Source: Sporosarcina sp. FSL W7-1349 (GTDB taxonomy: Bacteria; Bacillota; Bacilli; Bacillales_A; Planococcaceae). From it: a DNA stretch of 64,000 nt. Every line of letters starts with the position of its first letter. Positions within the stretch are counted from its first letter, which is position 1. Position numbers and translations under genes: made by a program. This document shows positions 8,956-18,047 of the stretch, piece by piece. The notes under the pieces are model-generated. The model was not told the origin of the DNA. It ran no database searches and saw only the letters and a list, made by a program, of their open reading frames with translations. Location: assembly GCF_038003045.1 (NCBI RefSeq), contig NZ_JBBOOK010000001.1:1364001-1428000 (forward strand), written 5' to 3'.

Positions 8956-9861
8956 TTATACTGGTTTTTGAACCGAGAAGCGTGCGCTTTGTTGATGGAA
9001 AGCTTCCCAGACTGCATCAAATTCCGGATGCTCGTCGCCATATGCCATGAGCGGCAGGCGGACACCGCCGACCGGAACGCCGATTTTATTCAGCGCGTAT
9101 TTGACTGGAACCGGGTTCGGAGAAGCGAATAATGCTCCGAATAATGGTAATAAGGCACGGTGCATATCCGCCGCTTCTTTCGTTTTGCCGTTCTTGAAGG
9201 CGTTGATCATCTGCTGCATTTCATTCCCGACAACGTGGGAGGCAACCGAGACGATTCCTTTTCCTCCGATGGAAAGCAGCGGCAATGTCAAGCCGTCATC
9301 ACCGGAGTAGACGTCGAAATCATCCGCCGTCCCTTCGATGATGGCTGCCATTTGCTCCAGGTCGCCGCTCGCTTCTTTAATGGCCTGGATATTATCCACT
9401 TTTGAAAGCGCGATGACCGTTTCCGGCACCATATTGACTGTGGAGCGGCCCGGGATGTTGTAAAGAAGAATCGGTAATTTCGTCTCCTTCGCAACATGCG
9501 TGAAATGGGCATAGAGCCCTTTTTGGTCCGGTTTATTGTAGTAAGGTGTAACAAGCATGATGCCGTCCACGCCTAGCGATTCAGCCGTTTTCGTCAACTG
9601 GACCGAAACCGCGGTATCATTCGTACCGGTTCCTGCAAGGACCGGAATCCGCTTGTTGACTTGTTTCACCGTGAAGTCGATGAGCTCTTTATCCTCTTCT
9701 GCAGATAAGGTCGGTGATTCCCCCGTCGTCCCGCAGACGACGAGCGTATCCGTACCGTTCGCAATTAAATGCTCGATCAAGTTGGCGGTTTTTTGGAAAT
9801 CGATGTTCCCTTCCGGTGTAAAAGGAGTCACCATCGCCGTTGCTATTTGTCCTATATCCAT
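8956..9861 (-). CDS. dapA: 4-hydroxy-tetrahydrodipicolinate synthase
   Basis: Condenses aspartate semialdehyde with pyruvate, the first step committed to lysine, diaminopimelate and dipicolinate. It is a TIM-barrel Schiff-base aldolase of 301 residues. GTTGES lies at 44-49, the catalytic tyrosine in YNIPGR at 134 and the Schiff-base lysine in IKEASGD at 162. It follows asd after 20 bases and shares its transcript, ending at a strong terminator. In B. subtilis an aspartokinase gene (dapG) lies between asd and dapA; here it is missing. The product feeds both cell-wall DAP synthesis and, through DpaAB, spore DPA. Confidence 0.96.
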   Translation of the reverse strand: MDIGQIATAMVTPFTPEGNIDFQKTANLIEHLIANGTDTLVVCGTTGESPTLSAEEDKELIDFTVKQVNKRIPVLAGTGTNDTAVSVQLTKTAESLGVDGIMLVTPYYNKPDQKGLYAHFTHVAKETKLPILLYNIPGRSTVNMVPETVIALSKVDNIQAIKEASGDLEQMAAIIEGTADDFDVYSGDDGLTLPLLSIGGKGIVSVASHVVGNEMQQMINAFKNGKTKEAADMHRALLPLFGALFASPNPVPVKYALNKIGVPVGGVRLPLMAYGDEHPEFDAVWEAFHQQSARFSVQKPV

Positions 9862-9881
9862 TTTGATCAGCCTTTCGTTTT

Positions 9882-10919
9882 TTATTGCTCCGCCAGAAGC
9901 TTTTCTCCGATTTGCACGGAGTTCAATGCCGCACCTTTCAGCAGATTGTCAGAAACGATCCAAAGGTGGAATCCAGTTGCTTCTTCCGGATCTTTCCGGA
10001 TTCGTCCGACGAACACTTCGTCTTTTCCTTCCGCGAATAGCGGCATCGGATACGTCTGTGTGGACGGATCGTCTTGAACGACGACGCCCGGTGCATCCTT
10101 CAGCAAGTCTTTGAGGTCTTCCACTGTCACATCTTCTGTGCCCAATTGGATATAGACCGACTCCGAATGCCCCGTCACGACCGGAAGCCGTACGCAAGTC
10201 GCCGTAACCGCAAGTTCCTGGTCGCCAAAGATCTTTTTCGTTTCATTCATCATTTTCAATTCTTCCAATGTGAATCCGGAACCGGATGGGTGGAATGAAT
10301 CGATTTGAGGAATCGCATTGAATGCGATCGGATAATGGCGTTCTGCCGAAGCGGATGGCAAGACTTCCGCCACGTTCTCCGCACGCTGTTCAAAATGCCC
10401 GCTTTGTGCGCCCAGCTCGTCGATCGCCTCGGAACCTGCTCCCGATACCGCTTGGTACGTCGATACGATGATCCGATTGATGCCGTATTTTTCTTTGATC
10501 GGCTGAAGTGCCGCCACCATCTGGATCGTTGAACAGTTCGGGTTCGCGATGATTCCCGTATGATCCTGGAGCGCCTGAGGATTCACTTCAGGCACGACAA
10601 GAGGAATATCTTCCTTCATCCGGAATGCACTCGTATTATCAATGACGACCGCTCCCCGCTTCACCGCTTCCGGAGCGAATTTTTCGGAGATCGATCCGCC
10701 TGCGCTGAAAAACGCAATGTCAATCCCTTCAAAAGATTCGGGTGTCGTTTCTTCCACTGTATATGTTTGATTGCCTGCCTTTATCTCAACACCTGCCGAT
10801 CGTTTCGAAGCTAGTAGCTTGATCGATTTTGCAGGAAAATTGCGTTCAAGTAATTTTTCAAGGATTTTCGTCCCGACAGCCCCAGTCGCGCCGACGATTG
10901 CAACATTCACGTTCTTCAT
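9882..10919 (-). CDS. asd: Aspartate-semialdehyde dehydrogenase
   Basis: NADPH-dependent reduction of aspartyl phosphate to aspartate semialdehyde. It has 345 residues, with the nucleotide-binding loop GATGAVG at 10-16 and the catalytic cysteine in NPNCSTIQ at 129. GTYQ-type dimer-interface sequences (STYQAVSGAG) follow. It lies downstream of dpaB behind a 134-base gap holding a candidate promoter and a leader hairpin, so it can be expressed in vegetative cells independently of the sporulation genes upstream. dapA follows directly. Confidence 0.96.
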   Translation of the reverse strand: MKNVNVAIVGATGAVGTKILEKLLERNFPAKSIKLLASKRSAGVEIKAGNQTYTVEETTPESFEGIDIAFFSAGGSISEKFAPEAVKRGAVVIDNTSAFRMKEDIPLVVPEVNPQALQDHTGIIANPNCSTIQMVAALQPIKEKYGINRIIVSTYQAVSGAGSEAIDELGAQSGHFEQRAENVAEVLPSASAERHYPIAFNAIPQIDSFHPSGSGFTLEELKMMNETKKIFGDQELAVTATCVRLPVVTGHSESVYIQLGTEDVTVEDLKDLLKDAPGVVVQDDPSTQTYPMPLFAEGKDEVFVGRIRKDPEEATGFHLWIVSDNLLKGAALNSVQIGEKLLAEQ

Positions 10920-10950
10920 CTCTATCTTCCTTTCAGCTAGTTAAAGGATC

Positions 10951-10987
10951 GGGAAGCCTTGCATGCCGCATACTTGCGGGGGCCTCC
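10951..10987 (-). promoter_or_regulatory. Leader hairpin upstream of asd
   Basis: On the minus strand GGGAGGCC pairs imperfectly with GGCTTCCC around an inner CCGC/GCGG stem. It lies in the short asd leader and is not followed by a T-run. It does not match the L-box or any other riboswitch I know; function unknown. Confidence 0.4.
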
Positions 10988-11015
10988 CTCTTATCCTAAG
11001 CAGTTCATTGGTCGA

Positions 11016-11021
11016 ATTATA
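11016..11021 (-). promoter_or_regulatory. Candidate -10 box of the asd-dapA promoter
   Basis: TATAAT on the minus strand, with CTGCAT 17 bases upstream as a poor -35. It would start an asd leader of roughly 90 bases. Confidence 0.45.
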
Positions 11022-11053
11022 TCATATTTACGAATTATATGCAGGATGTATTT

Positions 11054-11644
11054 TTATTTATTATGCTGCATAATCAACAATGGCTGAAGTTGCCTTTTTT
11101 CCAAGGCAGCCGCAGCAGCCGGCACCATCAACGAGAAATCGCTGATGAGAGAGTTCGGTTTTTTGTATGGGTCGTCTTGCCCGAACGGGATGAAATAGAC
11201 ATTTTTCATATTCAATAGTTTTGCGATATTCGACGCATTCAATCCGAGCGCATCATTCGTCGAAATACCGATCAGGACAGGGCTGCCGTTTCGCAGTGTC
11301 GCCTTAGCCGCCATCAAGACGGGGGAATCCGTCGCGGCATTGGCAAATTTACTAATCGAATTTCCCGTCATCGGGGCGATGATCATGCAATCCACGGGGT
11401 TCGATGGACCGAACGGCTCGGCCTCGACTATCGAGGAGATCACTTTCTCCCCCGTCACTCCTTCGATCCGTTGTATCCATTCCTCTCCCGTCCCGAACCG
11501 GGTGGCTGCTGTCAAAACAGAATGGGTGATAACCGGTACGACCGTCGCTCCATTGGTCTTCAACGATTCAATGACCGGGATGATTTCTTCATACGTGCAA
11601 TGGCTAGCCGTAATCCCTAAACCGATCCGCTTTCCCTGTAGCAT
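11054..11644 (-). CDS. dpaB: Dipicolinate synthase subunit B
   Basis: Flavoprotein-like subunit of the mother-cell enzyme that oxidises dihydrodipicolinate to dipicolinic acid for spore resistance. It has 196 residues. The flavoprotein fold is suggested by the N-terminal GLGITASHCTYEEIIPVI and by MIIAPMTGNSISKFANAATD near residue 85. It follows dpaA by 12 bases, the same arrangement as spoVFA-spoVFB of B. subtilis. The pair is expected to be expressed late in sporulation in the mother cell. Confidence 0.93.
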   Translation of the reverse strand: MLQGKRIGLGITASHCTYEEIIPVIESLKTNGATVVPVITHSVLTAATRFGTGEEWIQRIEGVTGEKVISSIVEAEPFGPSNPVDCMIIAPMTGNSISKFANAATDSPVLMAAKATLRNGSPVLIGISTNDALGLNASNIAKLLNMKNVYFIPFGQDDPYKKPNSLISDFSLMVPAAAAALEKRQLQPLLIMQHNK

Positions 11645-11656
11645 TTATATCCCCTT

Positions 11657-12433
11657 TCATTTCCGATAGATCCTTCCGAGCGCCCCGGCAAGTGCCACGG
11701 CCGCATCTTCAGGATAATGTTTGCCCGGCAATCCAAGCAGTACTGTATAGTATTCAGGCGCCGGGCTCTTCTTTAGGCATCCGGGCGCAGATGCCAGATC
11801 GAAAATGTGGGAACGGGAATCCTGGGCTGCAGAAAGCCATTGGACCGGTATCGTATTGATGAGCTCCCCTTCAGGCAGTTGAAACGAATCGGTAAGCGCA
11901 ATCGTCTCGTATCCAAGGGCCGCCGCTTCGCCGAGCTGCGCTTCCGCCCGTGCAATGATCGTGACTTTAGCGCCAAGCGAAGCTAGCACATGGGCGGTCA
12001 ATTTGCCGACCCTTCCAAAGCCGGCTACGTAAAATTGTTTGCCGGCAATGCTGCGCTTCGTTCGGTTGTAATATTCATGGACGAACGCTTCCGCAGTCAA
12101 CCTTGCATTTTCCCAGATGAATTGCTCCTCTTTTAAATAGGAATGGACCGGATGACCCGCCTCCTCGAACGGCCGGATCCATTGCTCCGACGCCACTCCT
12201 GTATAAAGGCGGGCCCCTTTTGCCAAGCGACCTGCCGGGATCGGCGGCCCCTCCATTTGCAAAACAGGCAGCACAATATGGTCGGGTTCCAATTGGAGCA
12301 ACAAATCACCGAGCGGTTCCGTATAACAATCCGTCCTGAAATGCGTACTATCATGCCCTCTTTGCTTGAATATGTTACAACAGGCGGCAATCCGTTCATC
12401 TGTTCCGATGAACAGCCATTTTTCATTTGTCAT
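11657..12433 (-). CDS. dpaA: Dipicolinate synthase subunit A
   Basis: Dehydrogenase-like subunit that, with DpaB, makes dipicolinic acid in the mother cell. It has 258 residues, shorter than the roughly 297 of the B. subtilis protein. An N-terminal domain (residues 1-125) precedes a Rossmann domain with the nucleotide loop GFGRVG at 138-143 and VTIIARAEAQL after the second strand. The start overlaps the end of ymxH by 11 bases. The shortfall is spread through the protein and no frameshift is apparent. Its presence is one of the clearest signs that the organism forms endospores. Confidence 0.9.
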   Translation of the reverse strand: MTNEKWLFIGTDERIAACCNIFKQRGHDSTHFRTDCYTEPLGDLLLQLEPDHIVLPVLQMEGPPIPAGRLAKGARLYTGVASEQWIRPFEEAGHPVHSYLKEEQFIWENARLTAEAFVHEYYNRTKRSIAGKQFYVAGFGRVGKLTAHVLASLGAKVTIIARAEAQLGEAAALGYETIALTDSFQLPEGELINTIPVQWLSAAQDSRSHIFDLASAPGCLKKSPAPEYYTVLLGLPGKHYPEDAAVALAGALGRIYRK

Positions 12434-12698
12434 CGAAGTTCAACTCGCTCATGCTTCGTGTTTTCCCGAATAAGATCCGATGCTCCCCGATCAGGACAAT
12501 TTCATCCCAAGGGATATACTCATCGGTCCCCTCCTGTCGGTTTTTGAATGAAAACCGCCCAAGCTTTTTCTTGATTTCAAACCCGATAATATCTCCCGTC
12601 TTGCCATTGAAAATCATATCCGTATCCCCGAGGAATCCATACCGGACCCCATCTTCCACTTGGATCAATTCCTTTTGCGCCAGATCAGATAACAGCAT
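12423..12698 (-). CDS. ymxH: YlmC/YmxH-family PRC-barrel protein
   Basis: Small protein of 91 residues with a PRC-barrel-like fold (LAQKELIQVEDGVRYGFLGD and IGFEIKKKLGRFSF). YlmC/YmxH proteins are common near sporulation genes and the molecular role is not established. It sits between mlpA and dpaA as in B. subtilis, and its end overlaps dpaA, so it is probably co-expressed with the DPA genes. Just past the mlpA terminator a CATAGGAT motif (minus strand, 12729-12736) vaguely resembles a sigma-K -10, but I see no matching -35. Confidence 0.85.
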   Translation of the reverse strand: MLLSDLAQKELIQVEDGVRYGFLGDTDMIFNGKTGDIIGFEIKKKLGRFSFKNRQEGTDEYIPWDEIVLIGEHRILFGKTRSMSELNFDDK

Positions 12699-12736
12699 GC
12701 TCCAGTCCCCTTTCTCTTTTCTCCTACCATCCTATG

Positions 12737-12773
12737 AAAAAAACGCAAGAAAGCTGACAGCCTCTTGCGTTTT
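12737..12773 (-). terminator. Rho-independent terminator of mlpA
   Basis: AAACGCAAGA pairs with TCTTGCGTTT around a 12-base loop, followed by T residues on the minus strand. It separates mlpA from ymxH, so the DPA genes need their own promoter. Confidence 0.85.
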
Positions 12774-12780
12774 ATAACTA

Positions 12781-14004
12781 TTATGCGCGCGGCAAAATCC
12801 TCGAGACCGCTTGCGGCTTTGAAAAAATGCCGGAAGCCAATTGATGGACCTGCTCCGCAGTCACCTGATCGATCAAGGCCACAACTTCCTCCGGGGAACG
12901 ATGCTTTTGGAATAAAATCTCGTTTCTCCCGTTACGCTGCATGATTGCTTCGGAACTTTCCAGACCTAGCAGGAAACCACCCTTCAATTGCTCCTTCGCA
13001 TTATGAAGTTCATTCGACGTAATGCCGTCTTTGACAATGTCTTCTACAATCTGCTGGATCGTCTCCAACAGCTCTTCCGTATTTTCCGGGGAGGTTCCCC
13101 CATAGATGAGAAAAGCGCCCGCTTCCTCATGTGTCGTGTAATACGAATAGACCGAATACGCGAGACCCCGTTCCTCCCGCACTTCCTGAAAGAGCCGGGA
13201 AGACATCGTGCCGCCGATGACACTGTCTAAGATGGATAAGGCGTAAATCCGCTCATCATGCAAGGTCAATGCCGGATAAGCGATACAGACATGCGCCTGC
13301 TCGATATCCCGCATCCGGGTCAAAGCCCCCGGATGGAAGACAGGTTCCGGGACCGAGTCAATCTCCTCCTGCGGTTCCCTTGCGAAAGACCCGAACAGTT
13401 CAGTTATGTAGGTTAACAGAGACGCATCATAATTCCCCGCGATGGATATGACTAACTGTTCCGGCGTATAATGCCGTTCCATAAACTCCCGGATCCGTTT
13501 TTCATCGAAAGTTCGGATCGTCTCCTCCTGCCCAAGGACAGGCTTGCCGATCGGATGGGCGGGATACATGAGGCTCCATAATTTCTCTTCCACATCATCA
13601 TCCGGCGTATCCGCCACCGCAGCGATTTCATCCAACACGACCGATTGCTCTTTGGCAATTTCCTTTTCGTCGAAGCGCGAATGAAAGAACATATCGCCCA
13701 GCACAGAAACCGCGGTCTGGGCATGTGGATGCAGCACAGTGGCGTAAAAGCAGGTCATTTCCTTGGAGGTGAATGCGTTGATATCCCCACCAATCCGGTC
13801 GAACTGTTCCGCAATCTCTTTCGCTGTCCGGGTGGCAGTCCCTTTAAACAGCATATGTTCAATAAAATGCGCGATGCCCGCTTCGGATGGCTGTTCATTT
13901 CCCGAACCGGCCTTGACCCAAATACCGATGGCGACCGATCGGACATGCTCCATCTTTTCATGCACGATGCGGACGCCATTCGGACAGACCACTTTCTCTA
14001 CCAT
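12781..14004 (-). CDS. mlpA: M16-family zinc peptidase, MlpA-like
   Basis: Mitochondrial-processing-peptidase-like zinc protease of 407 residues. The inverted zinc motif HFIEH is at 46-50, with the usual downstream region SSRLFQEVREERGLAYSVYS in the second half. Both M16 half-domains are present (about 1-200 and 205-405). In B. subtilis the orthologue lies between pnpA/ylxY and ymxH and is reported to affect extracellular protease levels; the true substrate is uncertain. The ylxY deacetylase gene of B. subtilis is absent here, so mlpA follows pnp directly. Confidence 0.92.
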   Translation of the reverse strand: MVEKVVCPNGVRIVHEKMEHVRSVAIGIWVKAGSGNEQPSEAGIAHFIEHMLFKGTATRTAKEIAEQFDRIGGDINAFTSKEMTCFYATVLHPHAQTAVSVLGDMFFHSRFDEKEIAKEQSVVLDEIAAVADTPDDDVEEKLWSLMYPAHPIGKPVLGQEETIRTFDEKRIREFMERHYTPEQLVISIAGNYDASLLTYITELFGSFAREPQEEIDSVPEPVFHPGALTRMRDIEQAHVCIAYPALTLHDERIYALSILDSVIGGTMSSRLFQEVREERGLAYSVYSYYTTHEEAGAFLIYGGTSPENTEELLETIQQIVEDIVKDGITSNELHNAKEQLKGGFLLGLESSEAIMQRNGRNEILFQKHRSPEEVVALIDQVTAEQVHQLASGIFSKPQAVSRILPRA

Positions 14005-14030
14005 TTCATTTCACCCTATTCCTGCAATGA

Positions 14031-14065
14031 ACAAAAAGCCGCCAGCTTCGTAAGTTGGGGCTTTC
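14031..14065 (-). terminator. Terminator of pnp
   Basis: AAAGCC/GGCTTT outer arms with an inner imperfect CCAACTT/AAGCTGG stem precede TTTTTG on the minus strand. Confidence 0.7.
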
Positions 14066-14091
14066 CATCCGTTCGCTTATAATCAAGTACC

Positions 14092-16209
14092 TTAGTTTTT
14101 CTCTTTTTCAGCGCGTTCCTTTTCTTCTTTCAGAACGACTTTGCGTGACAGGTTTACACGGCCTTGATTGTCGATTTCAATCACTTTGACCATGAGCTCG
14201 TCGCCGAGTTTCAGCACATCCTCCACCGCTTTCGTCCGCTCTTCCGCGATTTCGGAAATATGGAGAAGGCCATCTTTCCCCGGGAAGATTTCAAGGAAGG
14301 CACCGAATTTCTCGATCCGTTTCACTTTACCCATGTAATACTCGCCGACTTTCGCTTCTCGGACGATATTCTCGATAATTTCCTTCGCTCTTGCATTCAT
14401 TTCGTTGTTCGGCGAGGATATATAGATCGTACCATCTTGTTCTGTGTCAATTTTCACTTGGGTTTCTTCAATGATCTTATTGATCACTTTACCACCCGGT
14501 CCGATAACGTCGCGGATTTTATCCGGATTGATTTTAATCATGATGATTTTTGGTGCATATGCCGAAAGTTCTACACGAGGTGTAGAGATGGCAGTCATCA
14601 TATGATCCAGGATTTTGAGTCGGCCTGTTTTCGCTTGTGTCAAAGCCTCTTCCAGAATTTGACGGGATAAGCCTTCGATTTTAATATCCATTTGAAGGGC
14701 CGTAATCCCTTTCTCGGTTCCAGCCACTTTGAAGTCCATATCTCCTAGATGGTCTTCCATCCCTTGGATATCGGATAGGACAGAATAATTTTCGCCCTTT
14801 TTCACGAGTCCCATCGCGATTCCTGCAACCGGTGACTTGATCGGCACTCCGGCATCCATCATCGCCATCGTTGAGGCACAGATTGAAGCCTGGGAGGAGG
14901 AACCGTTCGATTCCAACACTTCCGCAACTAGACGGATCGTGTACGGGAATTCGGATTCATCTGGCACGACCGCTTCCAAGGCGCGCTCTCCGAGGGCTCC
15001 ATGTCCGATTTCCCGGCGGCCTGGTCCACGGATCGGGCCTGTTTCCCCGACACTGAAATTCGGGAAGTTATAGTGGTGCATGAACCGCTTCGACTCCTCT
15101 AGGCCAAGTCCGTCAATGATCTGAACTTCTCCAAGCGCACCAAGCGTACAAATGCTGAGCGCTTGCGTCTGGCCGCGTGTGAAGAGACCCGATCCGTGCG
15201 TACGAGGCAAGATGCCGACTTCGGAGGCAAGTGGACGAATTTCGTCAAGACTACGGCCATCCGGACGGATTTTCTCGTCTGTGATAAGACGGCGTACTTC
15301 GTCCTTGACCATTTGATCCAAGATTGCCTTCACTTGTTTCATCGTCGCTTCGTCCGCTTCCTCTTCGGTATAGCGGTCGATCACTTCTTGTTTCACGGCA
15401 TTGATGGCATCTTCGCGCGCATGTTTTTCATGGGTTTGAATCGCCTGGATCAATTCCGTTTCGCATTGTTCTTTAATGGCAACTGCCAAAGTTTCATCCA
15501 ACTCGAACAGCTCGATCTCCATCTTGTCCTTCCCGATTTCCGCTACAATCTTCTCTTGGAATTCGATTAGGCGAATGATCTCCTGGTGACCGAACATGAT
15601 CGCTTCGAGAATAGTGTCTTCCGAAACCTCTTTTGCCCCCGCTTCCACCATGTTAATGGCATCCTTCGTTCCAGCAACGACAAGATCCAAGTCGCTTTTC
15701 TCCATTTGCGCCTGCGTCGGGTTGATCAGAAATTCGCCATCGATTCGTCCGACTTGGACACCGGCGATCGGGCCTTCAAATGGAATATCGGAAATGGACA
15801 AGGCGAGGGAAGAACCGATCATAGCCGCCATCTCGGAAGAACAATCTTGGTCGACCGACATGACAAGCGAAATCACTTGGACATCATTCCGGAAACCGTC
15901 CGCGAACAAAGGACGGATCGGACGGTCGATCAAACGGCTCGTCAACACCGCTTTCTCGGAAGGACGCCCTTCCCGTTTGATGAAGCCTCCCGGAATTTTT
16001 CCGACTGCATACAAACGCTCTTCGTAGTTCACAGTAAGAGGAAAGAAATCCAGTGCCTTCGGTTGTTTTGAAGCTGTTGCGGTCGATAATACTGATGTAT
16101 CGCCATAACGGACCAATACTGCCCCGTTTGCTTGTTTTGCCAGCTGGCCCGCTTCAATCGTCAGCGGCCGTCCTGCCCAATCAAGTGTGTAAACCTTTTT
16201 TTCTGTCAT
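14092..16209 (-). CDS. pnp: Polyribonucleotide nucleotidyltransferase (PNPase)
   Basis: Phosphorolytic 3'-5' exoribonuclease. It has 705 residues from the ATG at 16209, the length of B. subtilis PnpA. Two RNase PH domains surround a helical linker, followed by a KH domain ([13 protein letters not shown], about residue 565) and an S1 domain ([16 protein letters not shown]). The frame is open to 16266, but GAGAGGGG sits 7 bases before the chosen start. It is normally next to rpsO; here 1.9 kb with two other genes has come between them, so it probably uses its own promoter near 16320. Confidence 0.96.
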   Translation of the reverse strand: MTEKKVYTLDWAGRPLTIEAGQLAKQANGAVLVRYGDTSVLSTATASKQPKALDFFPLTVNYEERLYAVGKIPGGFIKREGRPSEKAVLTSRLIDRPIRPLFADGFRNDVQVISLVMSVDQDCSSEMAAMIGSSLALSISDIPFEGPIAGVQVGRIDGEFLINPTQAQMEKSDLDLVVAGTKDAINMVEAGAKEVSEDTILEAIMFGHQEIIRLIEFQEKIVAEIGKDKMEIELFELDETLAVAIKEQCETELIQAIQTHEKHAREDAINAVKQEVIDRYTEEEADEATMKQVKAILDQMVKDEVRRLITDEKIRPDGRSLDEIRPLASEVGILPRTHGSGLFTRGQTQALSICTLGALGEVQIIDGLGLEESKRFMHHYNFPNFSVGETGPIRGPGRREIGHGALGERALEAVVPDESEFPYTIRLVAEVLESNGSSSQASICASTMAMMDAGVPIKSPVAGIAMGLVKKGENYSVLSDIQGMEDHLGDMDFKVAGTEKGITALQMDIKIEGLSRQILEEALTQAKTGRLKILDHMMTAISTPRVELSAYAPKIIMIKINPDKIRDVIGPGGKVINKIIEETQVKIDTEQDGTIYISSPNNEMNARAKEIIENIVREAKVGEYYMGKVKRIEKFGAFLEIFPGKDGLLHISEIAEERTKAVEDVLKLGDELMVKVIEIDNQGRVNLSRKVVLKEEKERAEKEKN

Positions 16210-16319
16210 GTTTGAACCCCTCTCCATTGCATTGCAACTTGTCCTGCATACGATGTATGTATTCATATAGTGTAATTGATAACGCTATTTATACACAAGT
16301 TTTCTAATGCTGAATTCCT

Positions 16320-16325
16320 ATTATA
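16320..16325 (-). promoter_or_regulatory. Candidate extended -10 promoter of pnp
   Basis: The minus strand reads TTGCTATAATAGG, a TGn-TATAAT extended -10 without a clear -35. It would give pnp a leader of about 105 bases. It and the plus-strand box at 16444 share the 319-base gap 16210-16528 and point away from each other. Confidence 0.5.
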
Positions 16326-16443
16326 GCAACCTTTGTCCAGTATAACACGTTCTATGGTTTTCTAAAATAGGAGGGGGTGAAATTTGGGAAGAGCGGTGAC
16401 TTCAGGAAACGGAACGGAACCCCTTTGCATCGGTGAATTATGA

Positions 16444-16449
16444 TATAAT
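16444..16449 (+). promoter_or_regulatory. Candidate extended -10 promoter of the heptad-repeat gene
   Basis: TGATATAAT on the plus strand, with TTGCAT further upstream at a spacing too short (13 bases) to be a standard -35. It lies about 80 bases before the TTG start at 16529. Confidence 0.5.
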
Positions 16450-16528
16450 ATATCTATTCTACATATCACAAAAATCCCTGATGTATTTGATTATTACAAT
16501 AGAATAATGCGTGGAAGGAGGTATTCCA

Positions 16529-17023
16529 TTGAACACCGAACTCAAGGCAATGCTGGAGACGGTCATCCAGGAAGCGCTGCAGCCGATTCGAGAAGATATC
16601 CAAGTAATGAAAGGCGATATCCAAGTAATGAAAGGCGATATCCAATCGATGAAGGAAGATATTCAATCAATGAAGGATGATATCAAATCGCTCAAAAAAG
16701 ATGTGGAAATTCTGAAATCGGATGTCTGCACGCTGAAAAACGATGTGGAGACACTAAAATCTGATGTCGGTACACTAAAGTCCGACATAGAGACACTAAA
16801 ATCCGGACAAGCCGAATTGAATGACATCGTTCGCGTCATCCGGGATCGTCAAGACGAGACCGATGCCAAATTGGAATCGATGCATATGGATCTGCATAAA
16901 GTGATCGGAGAAACGGCTGCGCTGAAGCAAGGCCAGGAACGTCAAGACAAGATCCTTGAATCACTGGCCCTTCGCTCTTTGGAGCAGGAGACGGAATTGC
17001 GGCATTTGAAGCGGTCTGTTTAA
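16529..17023 (+). CDS. Heptad-repeat coiled-coil protein of unknown function
   Basis: The only plus-strand gene in the window; I do not recognise a family. The start is TTG with AAGGAGG 7 bases upstream; a GTG at 16511 lies before that site and is less likely. The 164-residue product has an N-terminal helix (ELKAMLETVIQEALQPI). Ten tandem heptads of the form D-I/V-x-x-M/L-K-x follow (about residues 23-92), then a charged helical tail. Hydrophobic residues at positions 2 and 5 of each unit give a regular a/d pattern, so a parallel coiled coil is likely. There is no signal peptide or membrane segment. It has its own promoter-like box and strong terminator between pnp and an HAD gene, a place where B. 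subtilis has rpsO-pnpA adjacent. Probably real, given its Shine-Dalgarno site and terminator. Confidence 0.75.
   Translation: MNTELKAMLETVIQEALQPIREDIQVMKGDIQVMKGDIQSMKEDIQSMKDDIKSLKKDVEILKSDVCTLKNDVETLKSDVGTLKSDIETLKSGQAELNDIVRVIRDRQDETDAKLESMHMDLHKVIGETAALKQGQERQDKILESLALRSLEQETELRHLKRSV
16595..16804 (+). repeat. Ten tandem 21-bp units inside the heptad-repeat gene
   Basis: Units of 21 bases encode the ten heptads. The first two (16595-16615 and 16616-16636) are identical and later ones diverge progressively, which suggests growth by duplication at the 5' side. Confidence 0.85.
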
Positions 17024-17027
17024 GTAA

Positions 17028-17073
17028 GAACCCCCTGGAGATCAGCAGTCGACCTCCAGGGGGTTCCTTTTCT
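17028..17073 (+). terminator. Strong terminator of the heptad-repeat gene
   Basis: A perfect 13-bp stem, GAACCCCCTGGAG (17028-17040) with its complement at 17054-17066, is followed by CTTTT. It may also act on the opposite strand for the HAD gene. Confidence 0.9.
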
Positions 17074-17165
17074 CGTTGTTTAGGAAATTATAAAATTCCG
17101 GCATGTCGATAACTTTCCAGCCGAGTGCGTTTTCGGCCAATCTCCGGGCGCTTTTGTTCCTTCAT

Positions 17166-17966
17166 TCACTTCACCGTCAATACATCTTTCGTCTCCAACA
17201 ACCCGATATGCAAAAGGCCGTCCAAGATGCCGTCTTCCGAGCAGGAAGTGGTGACGTGGTCGGCGATGTCTTTCAATTCCGGCACGGCATTGTCCATCGC
17301 CACGCCCGTCCCGACATACTCGAGCATTTCAAAATCATTCCGGCCATCCCCGAATGCATAGCTGTTTTCCCGTGGAATCCCGAGCTTCTCCAACAGTTTA
17401 CGAATGCCCACCGCTTTGGATGCGCCTTCCGGCAGCATATCAAATGCGTATGGCCCCCATTGGATGAACGTATGGTCCGCATATCGATTCATATATTGTC
17501 CGGCATCTCGGCTTTCGCAGTACACTTGCACTTGATGGACCGGGTATTGAAGGTAGAACTCGAAGTTGGCAGGAGGGAATTCCAGTTTCAATCCATCAAT
17601 GCTTGGTTGGATGAACGGATGATTTTCCTCGCTTACCGCAAACGCCAGATGGTTCGAATACGACAATCCGTGTCCCCGTTTTCTTGCATACGTAGCCAAA
17701 TCATGCAGGATGTCCGCATCAATCGGATTGGAGAAAAGCTCCTTCCCTTCATGGATCACGTGTTGGCCATTCATCGAAACAAAGGAATCAATCATCAACT
17801 CCCTGCATAACCAATCAAACATTAACGGGGCACGACCTGTGGAAATCGCAGTATACACTCCTTTTTCCTGCAGTGCCCGCAACGCTTGCTTCGTTGACTC
17901 CAACACAATTTTATCCTCATTTAACAGCGTCCCATCCAAATCAAAAAATACGATTTTCTTATCCAC
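17166..17966 (-). CDS. Cof-type HAD-superfamily hydrolase
   Basis: Predicted cytoplasmic phosphatase of about 266 residues in the Cof/YkrA group. Motif I is FFDLDGTLL with the nucleophile Asp9 and Asp11. Motif II is ISTGR, and motif IV is FGDGRNDFEML near residue 214. A C2-type cap lies between them. The GTG start at 17966 is about 10 bases after AAAGGAGAG; an in-frame TTG at 17975 lies too close to that site. Substrates of such enzymes are sugar phosphates, nucleotides or cofactors and cannot be told from sequence. It is not part of the rpsO-pnp region in B. subtilis. Confidence 0.85.
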   Translation of the reverse strand: MDKKIVFFDLDGTLLNEDKIVLESTKQALRALQEKGVYTAISTGRAPLMFDWLCRELMIDSFVSMNGQHVIHEGKELFSNPIDADILHDLATYARKRGHGLSYSNHLAFAVSEENHPFIQPSIDGLKLEFPPANFEFYLQYPVHQVQVYCESRDAGQYMNRYADHTFIQWGPYAFDMLPEGASKAVGIRKLLEKLGIPRENSYAFGDGRNDFEMLEYVGTGVAMDNAVPELKDIADHVTTSCSEDGILDGLLHIGLLETKDVLTVK

Positions 17967-18047
17967 CGCAGCCAATCTCTCCTTTGATTCATTGATAGTT
18001 TGTTTGAGAACAATTTTTCATGATATACAGCTTTCCCTATAAATAAG

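Noticed and set aside
16595..16804. Regular 21-base repeat considered as a CRISPR or satellite array
   Set aside because: Units are contiguous without spacers and keep one reading frame encoding heptads; it is coding sequence.
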